Assembly: GCA_029240105.1 (NCBI GenBank)
Contig: JARBTR010000008.1
Location: forward strand, 1 to 64,000
DNA from: Caryophanales bacterium
GTDB lineage: Bacteria; Bacillota; Bacilli; JARBTR01
Length of the DNA stretch: 64,000 bases
Direction: 5' to 3'
Part shown: positions 1 through 9,574 of the stretch, in pieces
Position numbering within the stretch: the stretch's first letter is position 1
Layout of the letters: each line of letters opens with the position of its first letter
The notes under the pieces: generated by a model
What the model was told of the DNA's origin: nothing
Seen by the model: only the letters and a program-made list of their open reading frames with translations
Database searches by the model: none
Position numbers and translations under genes: made by a program

Positions 1-637
1 ATAATTCATCAAAGAATGCTTTGGAATCTTCATTTTTCCAAACAGCATCTGGTTTATCTAATAACATAATATAGGAAATTATTGTATGTTTAAATGACAG
101 GACGGAGCCTATTGTTGAAACCATTTTCTTTTCATTTCTAAAAATTCGCCCTTTTTTGAAGCGATTAATGACATCTTCTACTTCATCAGATACTGTTGAA
201 ACTCTATTTTCAATTGTTTCTAATGCAACTGACTTTGATAAGACAAGTGCAACCATGTCTATATGATATTGTTCAACAGTTTTTACTTTGCAGACATCAA
301 TATTTATTTCTTCTTCAGTGTCCTCTATTATTTGAAAATCATCTATGTAACCATAAATCATATCAGCACTGATATTTTTAATACTTCCTTCTATACTTTT
401 TATTTGTTCAATAAATTCTTTAATCTCTTCTTTATTAAAATTAACAAAGACAATTGTTCCAAAATAAAATATATAGACCATTTTATTACCGGAATCTTTA
501 TACTTAGATAATCTTCCACCTTTTAAAATTAATGGTTCTTCCCATTTGATTTTCCTAGTTACTCCATAATGTTTCTGTAATGCAGAAATGTTAAATTCAC
601 TGCACACTGTTATTGCTTTAAAATCGTATTTAATCAT
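1..637 (-). CDS. RMD1/YagE (DUF155) family protein, 3' end cut by window edge
   Basis: The reverse strand is open from an ATG at 635-637 to the window edge (at least 212 codons). The start has a GGGGTG ribosome-binding site about 7 bases upstream. The product begins MIKYDFKAITV and contains VYIFYFGTIVFVNF, EIKEFIEQIKS and, later, QYHIDMVALVLSKSVALE. That layout fits the RMD1/Sif2-Sif3 (DUF155) family, which is anchored to membranes by C-terminal helices in eukaryotic members. The bacterial role is not established. The C-terminal part lies outside the window. The family call is from recall of the pattern, so moderate. Confidence 0.6.
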   Translation of the reverse strand, partial: MIKYDFKAITVCSEFNISALQKHYGVTRKIKWEEPLILKGGRLSKYKDSGNKMVYIFYFGTIVFVNFNKEEIKEFIEQIKSIEGSIKNISADMIYGYIDDFQIIEDTEEEINIDVCKVKTVEQYHIDMVALVLSKSVALETIENRVSTVSDEVEDVINRFKKGRIFRNEKKMVSTIGSVLSFKHTIISYIMLLDKPDAVWKNEDSKAFFDEL

Positions 638-699
638 TCTTGCACCCCAAATTCTTTCTTTTGTGAATAAGTTTATTTTTCTATATTTCACACAATTTT

Positions 700-870
700 A
701 CACTAAAAAATGCTGTAACCGAAGTAAAAAGCAATGGTTAGCTATCATCTGCACAGACACAACATTTTTAGACGATGAAATATTCGCAGCTATGGTAAGA
801 AATGGGATATTGAAACCTTTTTCATATAAACAAAATACTGGGACATGTATTATTGAAGTATATAATTCTT
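700..870 (+). pseudogene. IS4-family transposase remnant (C-terminal YREK region)
   Basis: Reading 730-800 gives WLAIICTDTTFLDDEI. After a shift of frame the same strand gives YGKKWDIETFF followed by a stop. Intact IS4-type transposases have WLAI..TDT..S.EEII followed by YGKRWDIEVFFK, the Y-(2)-R-(3)-E-(6)-K region. Here the first K replaces R and the frame is broken between the two halves, so this is a short decayed fragment. No terminal inverted repeats or flanking target duplications were found. A 94-codon open frame through it (588-872) is an artefact of this relic and antisense sequence. Confidence 0.6.
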
Positions 871-950
871 AGCATTATAATAAAACAAATGGAAAAATAG
901 GGAAATTAATTTATAAAAAGCAATAAAAAAAGGGGGGTGCTTTTTGAAAT

Positions 951-1889
951 ATGAAGAAGAAGAAGAAAATATTAATGATAAGTTTAATTTTGGTTGTTGT
1001 TATCGCAACACCTATAATATCTTTTGCAGTAAAGCAGGTTGGTAAGAAAAATCTAGCAAAATCAAATGTTAACTTAAATGCCAGCAGTATTTCTACTGAG
1101 GATACGAATAGATTATCAAATCCGGCTTCAAGCCAAATCCCATCGTCAGTAGGACAAAATCCATCGCCTACTGGTGAAAATCCATCACCTGAAGGACAAA
1201 ATTCCTCTACTGAAGGACAAAATAGTGTGAGTAATACCAGTAATTTAACAACCAGTCCTGTTTCACCAAAGGAATGTGTTCATAATTATGTGAATAATGT
1301 AGTTGCACCAACCTGCAAGTCGAAAGGGTATACAAGGCATACATGTAGCAAGTGTGGTAAGAGCTATATTGATTCTTACGTTGCTCCAAGACATGATTAT
1401 GGCAAATATCTTTGTGAGTATTGCGGACTTCCCGATCCTTCTATAGCATTAAGTTCACTTCCTGCGTGGTTGGAGAAACACGGAACCCTTGAGGGCAATG
1501 GAATTTATTCAGGTATTCACTATACAGAAAACGGTGGGAAATATAGTATCTATTACAATACAGTAAGTTTTAAAGATATTAGTTTTGATTATGAAAATAA
1601 TGGCGAGATTTTTCGGATATTGTTAGTAAGTACAAAACTATGTAGTATTGCGTATTATAAAAATGGCATAAATGGTAGTATGAGCAATATAAATAATTCG
1701 ACAGTTAACTCTTCTATGAAGTTAAATTTGGACCATTTTGAAATTACTGGCAACACAAATGTAACCAAGGAAGAGTGCGAAGCACAAATGGCAAGCAAAA
1801 TTGATGGATTTATAAATATTATTCAAAACAAATTACTTTTACCAAATACCGGCCTTAAGTTAAGAGATTTTGGCTTTACGTCTTATTAA
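951..1889 (+). CDS. secreted protein with Ser/Pro/Gly linker repeats and a Cys/His-rich zinc-ribbon-like module
   Basis: The 312-residue product has a lysine-rich N-terminus and a hydrophobic stretch (ILMISLILVVVIATPIISFA), an export signal or anchor. Residues about 60-90 are low-complexity repeats of the type GQNPSP/GENPSP/GQNSST. Residues about 105-160 contain CVHNYV, TCKSKGYT, CSKCGKSY and CEYCGLPDP. Clostridial and bacillar surface proteins commonly carry this TC..KGYT..TC..CG..Y module. The remaining C-terminal half shows no motif I recognise. A G-rich site (932-938) lies about 12 bases before the ATG, which is rather far. A terminator follows at 2038. Function unknown; probably an extracellular or cell-wall protein. 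Confidence 0.65.
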   Translation: MKKKKKILMISLILVVVIATPIISFAVKQVGKKNLAKSNVNLNASSISTEDTNRLSNPASSQIPSSVGQNPSPTGENPSPEGQNSSTEGQNSVSNTSNLTTSPVSPKECVHNYVNNVVAPTCKSKGYTRHTCSKCGKSYIDSYVAPRHDYGKYLCEYCGLPDPSIALSSLPAWLEKHGTLEGNGIYSGIHYTENGGKYSIYYNTVSFKDISFDYENNGEIFRILLVSTKLCSIAYYKNGINGSMSNINNSTVNSSMKLNLDHFEITGNTNVTKEECEAQMASKIDGFINIIQNKLLLPNTGLKLRDFGFTSY

Positions 1890-2037
1890 AGCAGCTGATT
1901 CTGAAGTACAATCACCGTTAAATAAATATCCCAACACTGGATTGAATTTTAAGGAAAATCGAAAGAACTGAAATTAGTATAAAGTAAATTCAACCATTTC
2001 TATTAACAACACTCTTGTTATTTCAATTGAAAAAAGG

Positions 2038-2073
2038 GGACCCTCTATAACGAGAATAGAGGGTCCAATTTTT
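2038..2073. terminator. bidirectional rho-independent terminator
   Basis: A 10-bp perfect stem pairs 2038-2047 with 2057-2066, around the loop TAACGAGAA. It is followed by a T run on the plus strand and preceded by an A run that serves the minus strand. It lies between the secreted-protein gene and sstT and overlaps the sstT stop codon, so it can end both convergent transcripts. Confidence 0.85.
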
Positions 2074-3325
2074 ATGCTACTTTCTTAATATTTACTTTAT
2101 TTATATTTACTTTCTTTCCTTCCTTACTCTGCTTCTTATATTCAGCAGTTGCCGTGAAGAGTACATCAGTGGATGAATTTAGAGCAGTTTCAAAGGAATC
2201 TTGTAATACTCCTATAATAAAACCTACACCAACTACTTGCATTGCAACTTCATTTGGAATTCCAAATAAGCTGCATGCTAGAGGAATCAGTAATAAAGAA
2301 CCTCCAGCAACTCCCGAAGCACCACAAGCACATACCGCTGACAGAACGCTTAAGATTATTGCCGTAGGGATATCTACTTGAATATTAAGAGTATTAACTG
2401 CAGCAAGTGTCAGAACAGAAATTGTAACAGCTGCACCAGCCATATTGATTGTTGCACCCAATGGAATAGATACAGAATATGTGTCTTTGTCTAAACTTAA
2501 TTTCTCACATAATCTCATATTTACAGGTATATTTGCAGCAGAACTGCGAGTAAAGAATGCTGTAATACCGCTTTCTTTTATACATTTAAATACTAGTGGG
2601 TATGGGTTCTGACGTAAACTTGCAAATACAATGATTGGATTGACAACTAAGGCCACAAAGAGCATACAACCGATCAATACGAGAAGCAATTTCCCATAAC
2701 CTAGCAACGAATCAAGTCCATTTGCAGTGATCGACTCGATGACTAGACCCATGATTCCTAATGGTGCAAACTTAATTACCCATGTAACCATTTTGGAAAC
2801 TGCATCTGAAAAATTAGTTAACATTGTTTTTGTCGTATCAGGGGCATTCCTTAATGCCAAGCCAAGAAGTATAGCCCATGCTAGTATACCGATATAGTTT
2901 GCATTATAAATAGCATTTACTGGGTTAGCAACAACGTTCATCAGTAATCCTTTAAGTACCTCAGTCACGCCGCCAGGAGCTGTTAATTCCTCAACTCCTT
3001 TTGTAAGTTCCAAATGTACAGGAAACATGAAACTTGCAATTACTGCTAAAAGTGCGGCTGAAAAGGTTCCTATAAGATATAGAATAATAACAGATTTCAT
3101 ATTTGTTTGGTGACCACTTTTGTGCTGCGCTATGGCTGACATAACTAAGAAGAGTACCAAAACTGGTGCAATTGCTTTTAAAGCACCTACAAAAAGAGAG
3201 CCTAATATGACAACTGGTTTTGCCGCCTCCGGAAATGTTACTGCCAAAATAATACCTACAATTAAACCTAAAGATATTTGTTTTACTAGACTTATTTGAT
3301 TCCATTTTTTAATCATATTTTTCAT
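2072..3325 (-). CDS. sstT: serine/threonine:Na+ symporter SstT
   Basis: This is a dicarboxylate/amino-acid:cation symporter (DAACS) family membrane protein that takes up L-serine and L-threonine with sodium. I chose the ATG at 3325, preceded by AGGGAG. The product then starts [20 protein letters not shown] and is 417 residues, normal for SstT. An upstream in-frame ATG at 3367 would add 14 unlikely residues. Family signatures visible are [14 protein letters not shown] (the re-entrant serine-rich hairpin), [13 protein letters not shown] and [15 protein letters not shown], with about eight hydrophobic segments. It stands alone, convergent to the gene on the left. The threonine biosynthesis operon on its other side is a thematic neighbour. 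Confidence 0.9.
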   Translation of the reverse strand: MKNMIKKWNQISLVKQISLGLIVGIILAVTFPEAAKPVVILGSLFVGALKAIAPVLVLFLVMSAIAQHKSGHQTNMKSVIILYLIGTFSAALLAVIASFMFPVHLELTKGVEELTAPGGVTEVLKGLLMNVVANPVNAIYNANYIGILAWAILLGLALRNAPDTTKTMLTNFSDAVSKMVTWVIKFAPLGIMGLVIESITANGLDSLLGYGKLLLVLIGCMLFVALVVNPIIVFASLRQNPYPLVFKCIKESGITAFFTRSSAANIPVNMRLCEKLSLDKDTYSVSIPLGATINMAGAAVTISVLTLAAVNTLNIQVDIPTAIILSVLSAVCACGASGVAGGSLLLIPLACSLFGIPNEVAMQVVGVGFIIGVLQDSFETALNSSTDVLFTATAEYKKQSKEGKKVNINKVNIKKVA

Positions 3326-3556
3326 GTTATTCTCCCTCTTGTGGAATTTACATCTGCAAATTCCCAAATAAATTTTTTTCAGTTGGCTAACATTTAATTA
3401 ACCATTTGTTCTACAAATCTATTAATCTATTAATCATTTTTTAGTATCATAAAGAATATTCAGATAATTTACAATGGTTTATAAAAGGTAATATTTAACT
3501 TCTCTCTTTTGGGAAAATAAACTAAAAAGGTCCTATTTTTAGATTCATCTACGATT

Positions 3557-4516
3557 TTAATAGCTTAAAGTAATAGGTAAATCTGCCAATTTGATATCAC
3601 GCTCTACGATGACCGCTCCCTTTGTATCGGGTTTTAGCCAGACAGCATCTGAGTCAATACCATTTAGTCTAAATGTTGATATCATGAATTCCTCAAGTTC
3701 CTGTTTACGTGTGCTATTTTTATCTACAATTGCTAGAACCGTTGGTCCAGCACCGCTTAGTGCAATTCCCAACGCCCCGTGGTCTGGTGCATGAAGTAAC
3801 AATTCCTCAAGCCCAGGAATGAGTGATTGTCGATACGGTTGATGCATTCGATCTTGCATAGCAAATTTTAACTGTGATAAATCGCCTGTACAAAGTGTAG
3901 CTGTTAATAAAGCAACACGAGATACGTTGTATGCGGTATCCCCTTTAGAGTAGCTATCTGGAAGTGCTCTACGAGCATCTTCTGTGGCAAGCTCAAAATG
4001 TGGTATTACCGCTAGCACTTCCATGTCACTTGGAGGGTTAATTGAGATATGATGTACATCTTGTCCATCCCAACTCGCAACGATTATCCCACCGTAAAGG
4101 GATGGTCCAACATTGTCAGGATGATGTTCAAGTGCCGTTGCTAAACGAAAAAGTTGGCTCTTTGACAACGCTTTATCTCCTAGTAAACTATTAGCGGCAA
4201 CCATACCAGCAACAATTGCTGAAGCGCTACTTCCTAGTCCACGTGTCAAGGGAATGTCACTACACATAGAAATTTCTAATTCTGGCATTTCTACCCCAGC
4301 AACCTGAAATACTTGCTCAGCCACTTGATAGATGAGGTTCGATTTATCTGTCGGTAGTCCTTGAACCCTTTCCCCAATTAAGTTGATGGTCGTTCTATCG
4401 GAAACAGACATTTCGACCCATAAATACAATTCTAAAGCCATTCCAATCGTATCAAAGCCTGGTCCAAGATTTGCTGTACTAGCAGGTACTCGGACTCGCA
4501 CACTTTGTTTGGTCAT
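3557..4516 (-). CDS. thrB: homoserine kinase
   Basis: ThrB phosphorylates homoserine to O-phosphohomoserine, the substrate of ThrC next to it. The 319-residue product is a GHMP kinase. It has RVPASTANLGPGFDTIGMAL near the N-terminus, the nucleotide-binding loop PLTRGLGSSASAIVAGM at about residues 87-103, and LSGAGPTVLAI near residue 255. The ATG at 4516 has GGGGTG eight bases upstream. It is the last gene of the leftward ACT-hom-thrC-thrB group, 73 bases after thrC. Confidence 0.93.
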   Translation of the reverse strand: MTKQSVRVRVPASTANLGPGFDTIGMALELYLWVEMSVSDRTTINLIGERVQGLPTDKSNLIYQVAEQVFQVAGVEMPELEISMCSDIPLTRGLGSSASAIVAGMVAANSLLGDKALSKSQLFRLATALEHHPDNVGPSLYGGIIVASWDGQDVHHISINPPSDMEVLAVIPHFELATEDARRALPDSYSKGDTAYNVSRVALLTATLCTGDLSQLKFAMQDRMHQPYRQSLIPGLEELLLHAPDHGALGIALSGAGPTVLAIVDKNSTRKQELEEFMISTFRLNGIDSDAVWLKPDTKGAVIVERDIKLADLPITLSY

Positions 4517-4589
4517 TTATTTCACCCCTTTTTTGGATAAAAGTTTTTTATTTGGAATCTCTTTACCAGCGTCAGATCGCGCACAATTT

Positions 4590-5660
4590 TTAGTCACCTT
4601 TTTTTGATAAAAAATCTATGGCACGGAGCACCGAATCTTCATCGTCATTCACAACGATTGGATCTGAGTTCACTGACCCTAATGCTACGTTCGGATCTTT
4701 AAGACCATTTCCAGTGAGAACACATACAACTTTATCTTCTGGTTTAAAATATCCCTCTTTTTGTAGCTTGATTACCCCAGCTAATGATGCTGCGGAACCC
4801 GGCTCAGCAAATATTCCTTCTTTTTGAGCCATTAATTTATATGCGGCTATTATTTCTTCATCAGTGACAAAGTTTATCTGTCCTGAAGATTCTGAGGCCG
4901 CTTTCTCGGCTAACTTCCAGCTTGCAGGATTGCCGATTTTAATTGCAGTCGCTATGGTTTCAGGATTTTTAATGGGTTCTCCTTTTACGATTGCCATTGC
5001 ACCTTCTGCTTCAAAACCAATCATTTTTGGCAAACTATTTATTTTTTCAAGCTCACGGTACTCCTTAAAACCCTTCCAATACGCAGTGATGTTTCCCGCG
5101 TTTCCAACTGGAATCGACAAATAGTCCGGTGCGTCCCCCAACTGCTCACAGATTTCAAATGCAGCTGTTTTCTGACCTTCAATTCGATATGGATTCACCG
5201 AATTCACTAAGGTAAACGGATGTTTCTGGGTAATTTCTCTGACGATTTCGAGGGCTCGATCGAAGTTCCCTTCAATCGCTATTACCTTTGCCCCATACAT
5301 CATTGCTTGTGCCAATTTCCCCAATGCGATGTTGTTGTTTGGGATTAACACAATACAATTCAAATTTGCCCTGGCTGCATAGGCAGCGGCTGATGCTGAC
5401 GTATTCCCTGTTGAAGCACACATGATCGTGTCTGAACCGTCCTCAACAGCCTTTGCAACCGCCATGACCATTCCCCGGTCCTTGAATGACCCTGTAGGGT
5501 TCAATCCTTCATATTTAAAATAGATATTGAGATTAAGTTCCTTTGATAGCTTCTCTGCGTAAATGAGAGGTGTATTTCCCTCATGCAAGGTAAGCAATGG
5601 CGTACCTTGATTCACTTGCAATCTATCTTTGTATTTATCTAGTAATCCCATGTATCTCAT
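4590..5660 (-). CDS. thrC: threonine synthase
   Basis: ThrC is a PLP enzyme that converts O-phosphohomoserine to threonine. With the ATG at 5660, which follows GAAGGA, the product is 356 residues and begins [14 protein letters not shown]. An upstream in-frame start at 5705 lacks a site. The PLP lysine sits in [10 protein letters not shown], the phosphate-binding loop is [15 protein letters not shown], and [16 protein letters not shown] lies between. It lies between hom and thrB. The 235 bases up to hom contain a strong inverted-repeat structure (5746-5832) in its leader, so its expression could differ from that of hom. Confidence 0.93.
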   Translation of the reverse strand: MRYMGLLDKYKDRLQVNQGTPLLTLHEGNTPLIYAEKLSKELNLNIYFKYEGLNPTGSFKDRGMVMAVAKAVEDGSDTIMCASTGNTSASAAAYAARANLNCIVLIPNNNIALGKLAQAMMYGAKVIAIEGNFDRALEIVREITQKHPFTLVNSVNPYRIEGQKTAAFEICEQLGDAPDYLSIPVGNAGNITAYWKGFKEYRELEKINSLPKMIGFEAEGAMAIVKGEPIKNPETIATAIKIGNPASWKLAEKAASESSGQINFVTDEEIIAAYKLMAQKEGIFAEPGSAASLAGVIKLQKEGYFKPEDKVVCVLTGNGLKDPNVALGSVNSDPIVVNDDEDSVLRAIDFLSKKGD

Positions 5661-5745
5661 TTTTGTTCCTTCTTTTCTCTTTAAATCAATATTTGAACGA
5701 TTCAATTTAATAAAATTTCTAAAAGGAATCTTTACAAAATTTCCA

Positions 5746-5832
5746 GAAAAATCACCCCTCCTTTCCTAAGGCGGGGGTGAGCCTAGGGTCTCACCTTACC
5801 CTTCAATCCTTCAGGAGTTCGGGGGATTTTTC
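5746..5832. repeat. long imperfect inverted repeat with nested hairpin between hom and thrC
   Basis: GAAAAATC at the left end pairs with GATTTTTC at the right end. CCCC and TCCT inside the left arm face AGGA and GGGG in the right arm. The middle forms a second hairpin, GGTGAG facing CTCACC around CCTAGGGT. In the hom-to-thrC transcript this would be an RNA fold of about 87 nt ending some 85 nt before the thrC start. It does not have the T-box motif or any riboswitch core I recognise. It could be an attenuator, a processing site or a small palindromic mobile repeat. Confidence 0.55.
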
Positions 5833-5939
5833 ATGAAAATTTTATGGAGTTTACTTTTTTCACTCAGTTTAAAACGATAGCAACTCAAAGTTTTTGAAAT
5901 ATTGAAATTGATTCAAACAGGTCTATATTACAAACCTGA

Positions 5940-7232
5940 TTAAGCACTTATTCCTTCCATGCGATAGACACTTGCTACTTTCTCAACTACCGATAGTTCT
6001 TCTATCTTTCTAAGCACTTTATTTAAGTTTGATTTGCTGATTAATTGAGTTTTAATCATAATTTCATTACAAGCATTTTCATCTATACTTTTATCAAAAC
6101 ATTCTATGGTATCGAAGATTCCATCCAATGAACTAATGATATTTGAGATTGAACTGTTACCGTTATTCGCCTCTATTAATATGAAATACTTTTCATAAAT
6201 CTCATCATCTGATTTTATACGCTTCTCTTCATGTGTCTCTGGTAAACTGCGACCGCTAACTCCTTGATTCATATTTTTTGCTACTGCAACAATATCACCA
6301 ACAACTGAATGTGCGGTCGGTAAACTACCTGCGCCTTGCCCATAAAAAATGGTTTCTCCTACAGCATCACTGTACACACAAATAGCATTGTTGACTCCAT
6401 TCACTGAAGCTAGTGGATGATTTTGATGAATCATTACTGGCTCTACACTAAGTGAAATGCCATTAGCATCTCGCTCAGCAATAGCAAGTAACTTAATCTC
6501 GCAATCCAATTTTTTTCCATACCAGACATCACGTTTTGTGATATTGGAAATACCTTGCGAACAGACATCACTAATAGTTAAGTTCGTTTGAAATCCTAGC
6601 GAACCAAGAATAGAAATTTTATAGGCAGAATCAATACCTTCAATATCATCCGTCGGATCAGATTCTGCATAGCCAAGCTTCTGCGCTTCTTCTAAGACCA
6701 CTTCGAACGTTTCGCTATCTTTGCTTAACTTTGACAAAATAAAGTTCGTGGTTCCGTTAACGATGCCCATTATTTTATGAACTCGGTCCGCTGCAAAACT
6801 TTCGACCAATGGTCGGATAATTGGAATTCCGCCACCAACACTTGCTTCATAGAACACATCACAACCATGTTCCTTTGCCTTGCGTAAAATTTCAACACCA
6901 TATGTCCCCATTAAGTTCTTGTTAGCGGTTACAATATGTTTTCCGTTCTCAATCGCTTGAAGTAAATATTCCTTCGTCAACTCAACTCCGCCAATTACTT
7001 CAACAATTAAATGAATGTCGGGGTCATTGATAATGTCAGCAGGGTTTGTCGTCAATTTATCATGAGGGGTCACAATATCTCTTTTTTTCTTCATATCACG
7101 AACTAATACACGTGACACTTCGATTGGGCATCCTATTTGTTGTTGCAAATGTCTTTGATTCTCTTCAATGATTTGCATGACTCCGGAACCAACAGTTCCG
7201 AGACCCATTAATCCCACTTTAATTTTCCTCAT
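5940..7232 (-). CDS. hom: homoserine dehydrogenase
   Basis: Hom reduces aspartate semialdehyde to homoserine, the branch point to threonine and methionine. The ATG at 7232 follows GGGGGA and gives 430 residues beginning MRKIKVGLMGLGTVGSGVM, whose GLGTVGSG is the NAD(P)-binding loop. ASVGGGIPIIRPL and GIVNGTTNFIL are family signatures. The last 80 or so residues (KYFILIEANN onward) are the ACT-type regulatory domain typical of Bacillus-type Hom. It follows the ACT-domain gene by 29 bases and precedes thrC. Confidence 0.93.
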   Translation of the reverse strand: MRKIKVGLMGLGTVGSGVMQIIEENQRHLQQQIGCPIEVSRVLVRDMKKKRDIVTPHDKLTTNPADIINDPDIHLIVEVIGGVELTKEYLLQAIENGKHIVTANKNLMGTYGVEILRKAKEHGCDVFYEASVGGGIPIIRPLVESFAADRVHKIMGIVNGTTNFILSKLSKDSETFEVVLEEAQKLGYAESDPTDDIEGIDSAYKISILGSLGFQTNLTISDVCSQGISNITKRDVWYGKKLDCEIKLLAIAERDANGISLSVEPVMIHQNHPLASVNGVNNAICVYSDAVGETIFYGQGAGSLPTAHSVVGDIVAVAKNMNQGVSGRSLPETHEEKRIKSDDEIYEKYFILIEANNGNSSISNIISSLDGIFDTIECFDKSIDENACNEIMIKTQLISKSNLNKVLRKIEELSVVEKVASVYRMEGISA

Positions 7233-7261
7233 AATCCCCCACAAACCTTTTCTAAAATTTC

Positions 7262-7717
7262 TTACCCCTGAACGATTAACGATGATTGAATAACGCCTTT
7301 TTCAGAACGAATTGCTTCAATCAATTCTTTTATACTGCTATTTAATTGTGATATATCAATCGATAGAACGACATTCGCCTGACCACTAATTGGTATGGTC
7401 TGACTGATCGTGATGACATTTCCTTCAAAACTTGAAATAAGGTGTAGGACATTGGACAATACGCCTGCATTATCCTTTAAATCCATTGAAATGGTTGCGA
7501 ATCGCTTCCTTTCAACCTTTTCGAAATCCATAATAGCATCCTTATATCGATAAAAAGCACTTCGACTTAAGTTCACTTGTTTCACTGCTTCGTTAATTGA
7601 TAGATCATCTTTTTGAAGCAATTCTTTCGCCTGAATTGTTTTTAGTAGTGCCTCTGGAAGTACGTCTTCTCGAACTAACCAGAATCTATTTGAATCAAAT
7701 TCTTTGTCATTATTCAT
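7262..7717 (-). CDS. ACT domain-containing protein (UPF0735/PheB-like)
   Basis: The ATG at 7717 has AGAGGA upstream and gives 151 residues starting MNNDKEFDSNRFWLVREDVLP. Residues about 30-60 look like a helix-turn-helix (SINEAVKQVNLSRSAFYRYKDAI). The C-terminal part, from RFATISMDLKDNAGVLSNVL, is an ACT domain. Firmicutes often place this small protein before hom or before pheA. A role in sensing an amino acid and regulating the pathway is likely but not shown here. It is the first gene of the threonine group and has its own promoter (7763-7791). Confidence 0.8.
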   Translation of the reverse strand: MNNDKEFDSNRFWLVREDVLPEALLKTIQAKELLQKDDLSINEAVKQVNLSRSAFYRYKDAIMDFEKVERKRFATISMDLKDNAGVLSNVLHLISSFEGNVITISQTIPISGQANVVLSIDISQLNSSIKELIEAIRSEKGVIQSSLIVQG

Positions 7718-7762
7718 ACTATTTGTCCTCTCTAGAGATACATATGTTTTTCTATAAAGGAC

Positions 7763-7791
7763 ATTATACGTTATGACTTTTGGAAAAACAA
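7763..7791 (-). promoter_or_regulatory. sigma-A promoter of the ACT-hom-thrC-thrB operon
   Basis: On the minus strand TTGTTT and a perfect TATAAT are separated by exactly 17 bases. They lie about 45-75 bases upstream of the ACT-gene start. I see no T-box or riboswitch in the short leader. Confidence 0.7.
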
Positions 7792-7983
7792 GCATGCTAG
7801 GATTTTTTTTAATAAAAATAATAGAAATTGAACTTATGTTATCCAGTTAAAGGGTGTTAATGGAATTCGATTGACACGACTGGGTTATAAAGCATTTCAA
7901 AAAAGTAAAGGATTTTCACATTTCAACATGAAACTTTCAAACAATTCTAAGAGACTTTGTTACTGTTGTTTTTTAAAAATTGC

Positions 7984-8014
7984 TTGAGCTGTTTTTTAAA
8001 AAGAATGTTACAAT
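7984..8014 (+). promoter_or_regulatory. possible promoter of the M20 amidohydrolase
   Basis: TTGAGC and TACAAT are separated by 19 bases, about 40 bases before the start at 8057. The spacing is long and the -35 imperfect. The rest of 7796-8050 shows nothing else I can support. Confidence 0.35.
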
Positions 8015-8056
8015 CGGAAAAAAGAGTCAAAATTTTATAAGGTTGGAGGTTTGGTA

Positions 8057-9187
8057 ATGAAACAACAACTTCAAAAAATTGCAGAAACATTAAAAGAGCA
8101 ATTAATCGAAATCAGCGATTTTATCGGAAAGAACCCGGAACTGGGGAATCAGGAATTTAAAGCGGTCAACGTATTGACGACGTTTTTAAAAGAGCATAAT
8201 TTTGAGGTGAAAAGCCTGGTAGCTGGAATTGAGACTGCTTTCTCTGCTGTATATGAGAGCGGCATCCCAGGACCGAAAGTGGCATTTTTATGTGAATATG
8301 ATGCGCTGCCGGAAATCGGTCATGGATGCGGTCATAATATGATTGGGGCCATGAGCGCAGGGGCTGGTGTACTATTAAGTAAAATCATTACTGAAACTGG
8401 TGGAAGTGTTCATGTATTCGGAACGCCGGCGGAAGAAACAAACGGCGCCAAAGTCATCATGACTGAACAGGGATTGTTTGATGAAATTGACTGCGCGATG
8501 ATGGTTCACCCCGGAGGTTTTACTACCGAAAGCGGAACTTCACTAGCTATGGAAGCCGTTCAATTCGATTACAAAGGAAAGACAGCACATGCAGCCAGCG
8601 CCCCTTGGTATGGAGTAAATGCCTTGAATTCGGTAATACAATTGTTCAACGGTATCGATGCTTTAAGGCAGCACGTGACTCCGGATGTAAGGATGCACGG
8701 AATAATTTCCAAAGGCGGCGTCGCAGCCAATATCGTACCGGATGAGGCCCAGGCAAAATTTTACCTACGCGCGGCCACAAAAGAAAATCTGGCTGTTGTC
8801 AAAGAGAAAGTCCTGAAGATAGCAGAAGGAGCGGCTCTCATGACCGGCGCCACCCTGACTGTCTGCAACTACGAACTTTCCTACGATGATCTGAAAACGA
8901 ACCCGATTCTGTCGGCTGCTTTCAATGAAAACATGAAGGAATTGGGGATTGACGAAATCAAACCGGCGCCAATAAGTTTTGGCTCAGTGGATATCGGCAA
9001 CATCAGCAATGTCTGCCCGACTATCCACCCATATATAGGGATTACCGATGCAGTGCTTAACGGTCACTCCGTAGAGATGCGTGAAGCCACATTTACAGAA
9101 CTGGCCCACGAGCGTCTGCTAATTGGCTCCCTTGCTTTGGCTTATACCGGCCTGGATGTTTTGGCAGGAACAATCAAACTTAAATAA
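8057..9187 (+). CDS. M20 family metallo-amidohydrolase (AbgB/N-acyl-amino acid hydrolase type)
   Basis: The ATG at 8057 has GGAGG seven bases upstream and gives 376 residues. Metal-site motifs of the M20D/AbgB group are visible: CEYDALPEIGHGCGHN, GTPAEETNGAK, MVHPGG, and a dimerisation-domain start FDYKGKTAHAASAPWYGVNA. Members hydrolyse N-acyl or p-aminobenzoyl amino acids; the true substrate cannot be read from sequence. The gene is visibly richer in G+C than its neighbours, which suggests later acquisition. It ends in a good terminator and runs against the genes on both sides. Confidence 0.82.
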   Translation: MKQQLQKIAETLKEQLIEISDFIGKNPELGNQEFKAVNVLTTFLKEHNFEVKSLVAGIETAFSAVYESGIPGPKVAFLCEYDALPEIGHGCGHNMIGAMSAGAGVLLSKIITETGGSVHVFGTPAEETNGAKVIMTEQGLFDEIDCAMMVHPGGFTTESGTSLAMEAVQFDYKGKTAHAASAPWYGVNALNSVIQLFNGIDALRQHVTPDVRMHGIISKGGVAANIVPDEAQAKFYLRAATKENLAVVKEKVLKIAEGAALMTGATLTVCNYELSYDDLKTNPILSAAFNENMKELGIDEIKPAPISFGSVDIGNISNVCPTIHPYIGITDAVLNGHSVEMREATFTELAHERLLIGSLALAYTGLDVLAGTIKLK

Positions 9188-9204
9188 AATAAAAATAGCA
9201 TATA

Positions 9205-9250
9205 AAAAGAGATAGCCATCATTGTTTAGACAATGGTTATCTCTTTTTTC
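9205..9250 (+). terminator. rho-independent terminator after the M20 gene
   Basis: AAGAGATA, CCAT and ATTGT on the left pair with ACAAT, ATGG and TATCTCTT on the right, followed by six T. An A run before the stem may let it also serve the opposite strand. Confidence 0.85.
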
Positions 9251-9302
9251 TTAGGGTATGTTTTTCATTCAGTATCTTCTCAAATGAGAAAAGTACTCTT
9301 TA

Positions 9303-9530
9303 TTATTCTGGCCTAACGGCTTTAAATTCTTCAATCGTGTCAGGAGTATTTTTACCTTCATTACCTTGGAAAAGGTCCATATTAACGGTCACATCCATAC
9401 AGCCAAGGTATTTTCCATTTTCATCACGGACTGCCATGAATTTTTGATAAATTTGACCAGTTTCACCTGATTTTTTTGGGAACCAAAATTCCCATTCGTC
9501 ACGTTTACCTGAACGGAAATCATTCAACAT
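9303..9530 (-). pseudogene. duplicated 3' tail of the PAS-domain gene (truncated copy)
   Basis: This segment encodes the last 70 or so residues of the PAS protein whose complete gene is at 11173-11649 (FRSGKRDEWEFWFPKKSGE to the C-terminus). By eye most bases match, with scattered silent changes and a few replacements (for example QGNEGKN for QGKEGKN). Homology stops around 9530. Upstream in frame only VHHSMLNDF resembles VAHHVEKLLSDF, then a stop is met. It has no ribosome-binding site. Together with the intact gene it flanks the amidohydrolase at 9575-10861 as a direct repeat. Confidence 0.85.
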
Positions 9531-9574
9531 AGAATGATGCACAAGCGGCGACTTGTTACTTATTCATATATCAG

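Noticed and set aside
588..872. 94-codon plus-strand frame
   Set aside because: It starts antisense to the RMD1-type gene and ends in the frameshifted transposase relic; it has no ribosome-binding site.
5746..5832. T-box or other known riboswitch for threonine genes
   Set aside because: No TGGNACCGCG motif or known riboswitch core is present, and it lies inside the operon.
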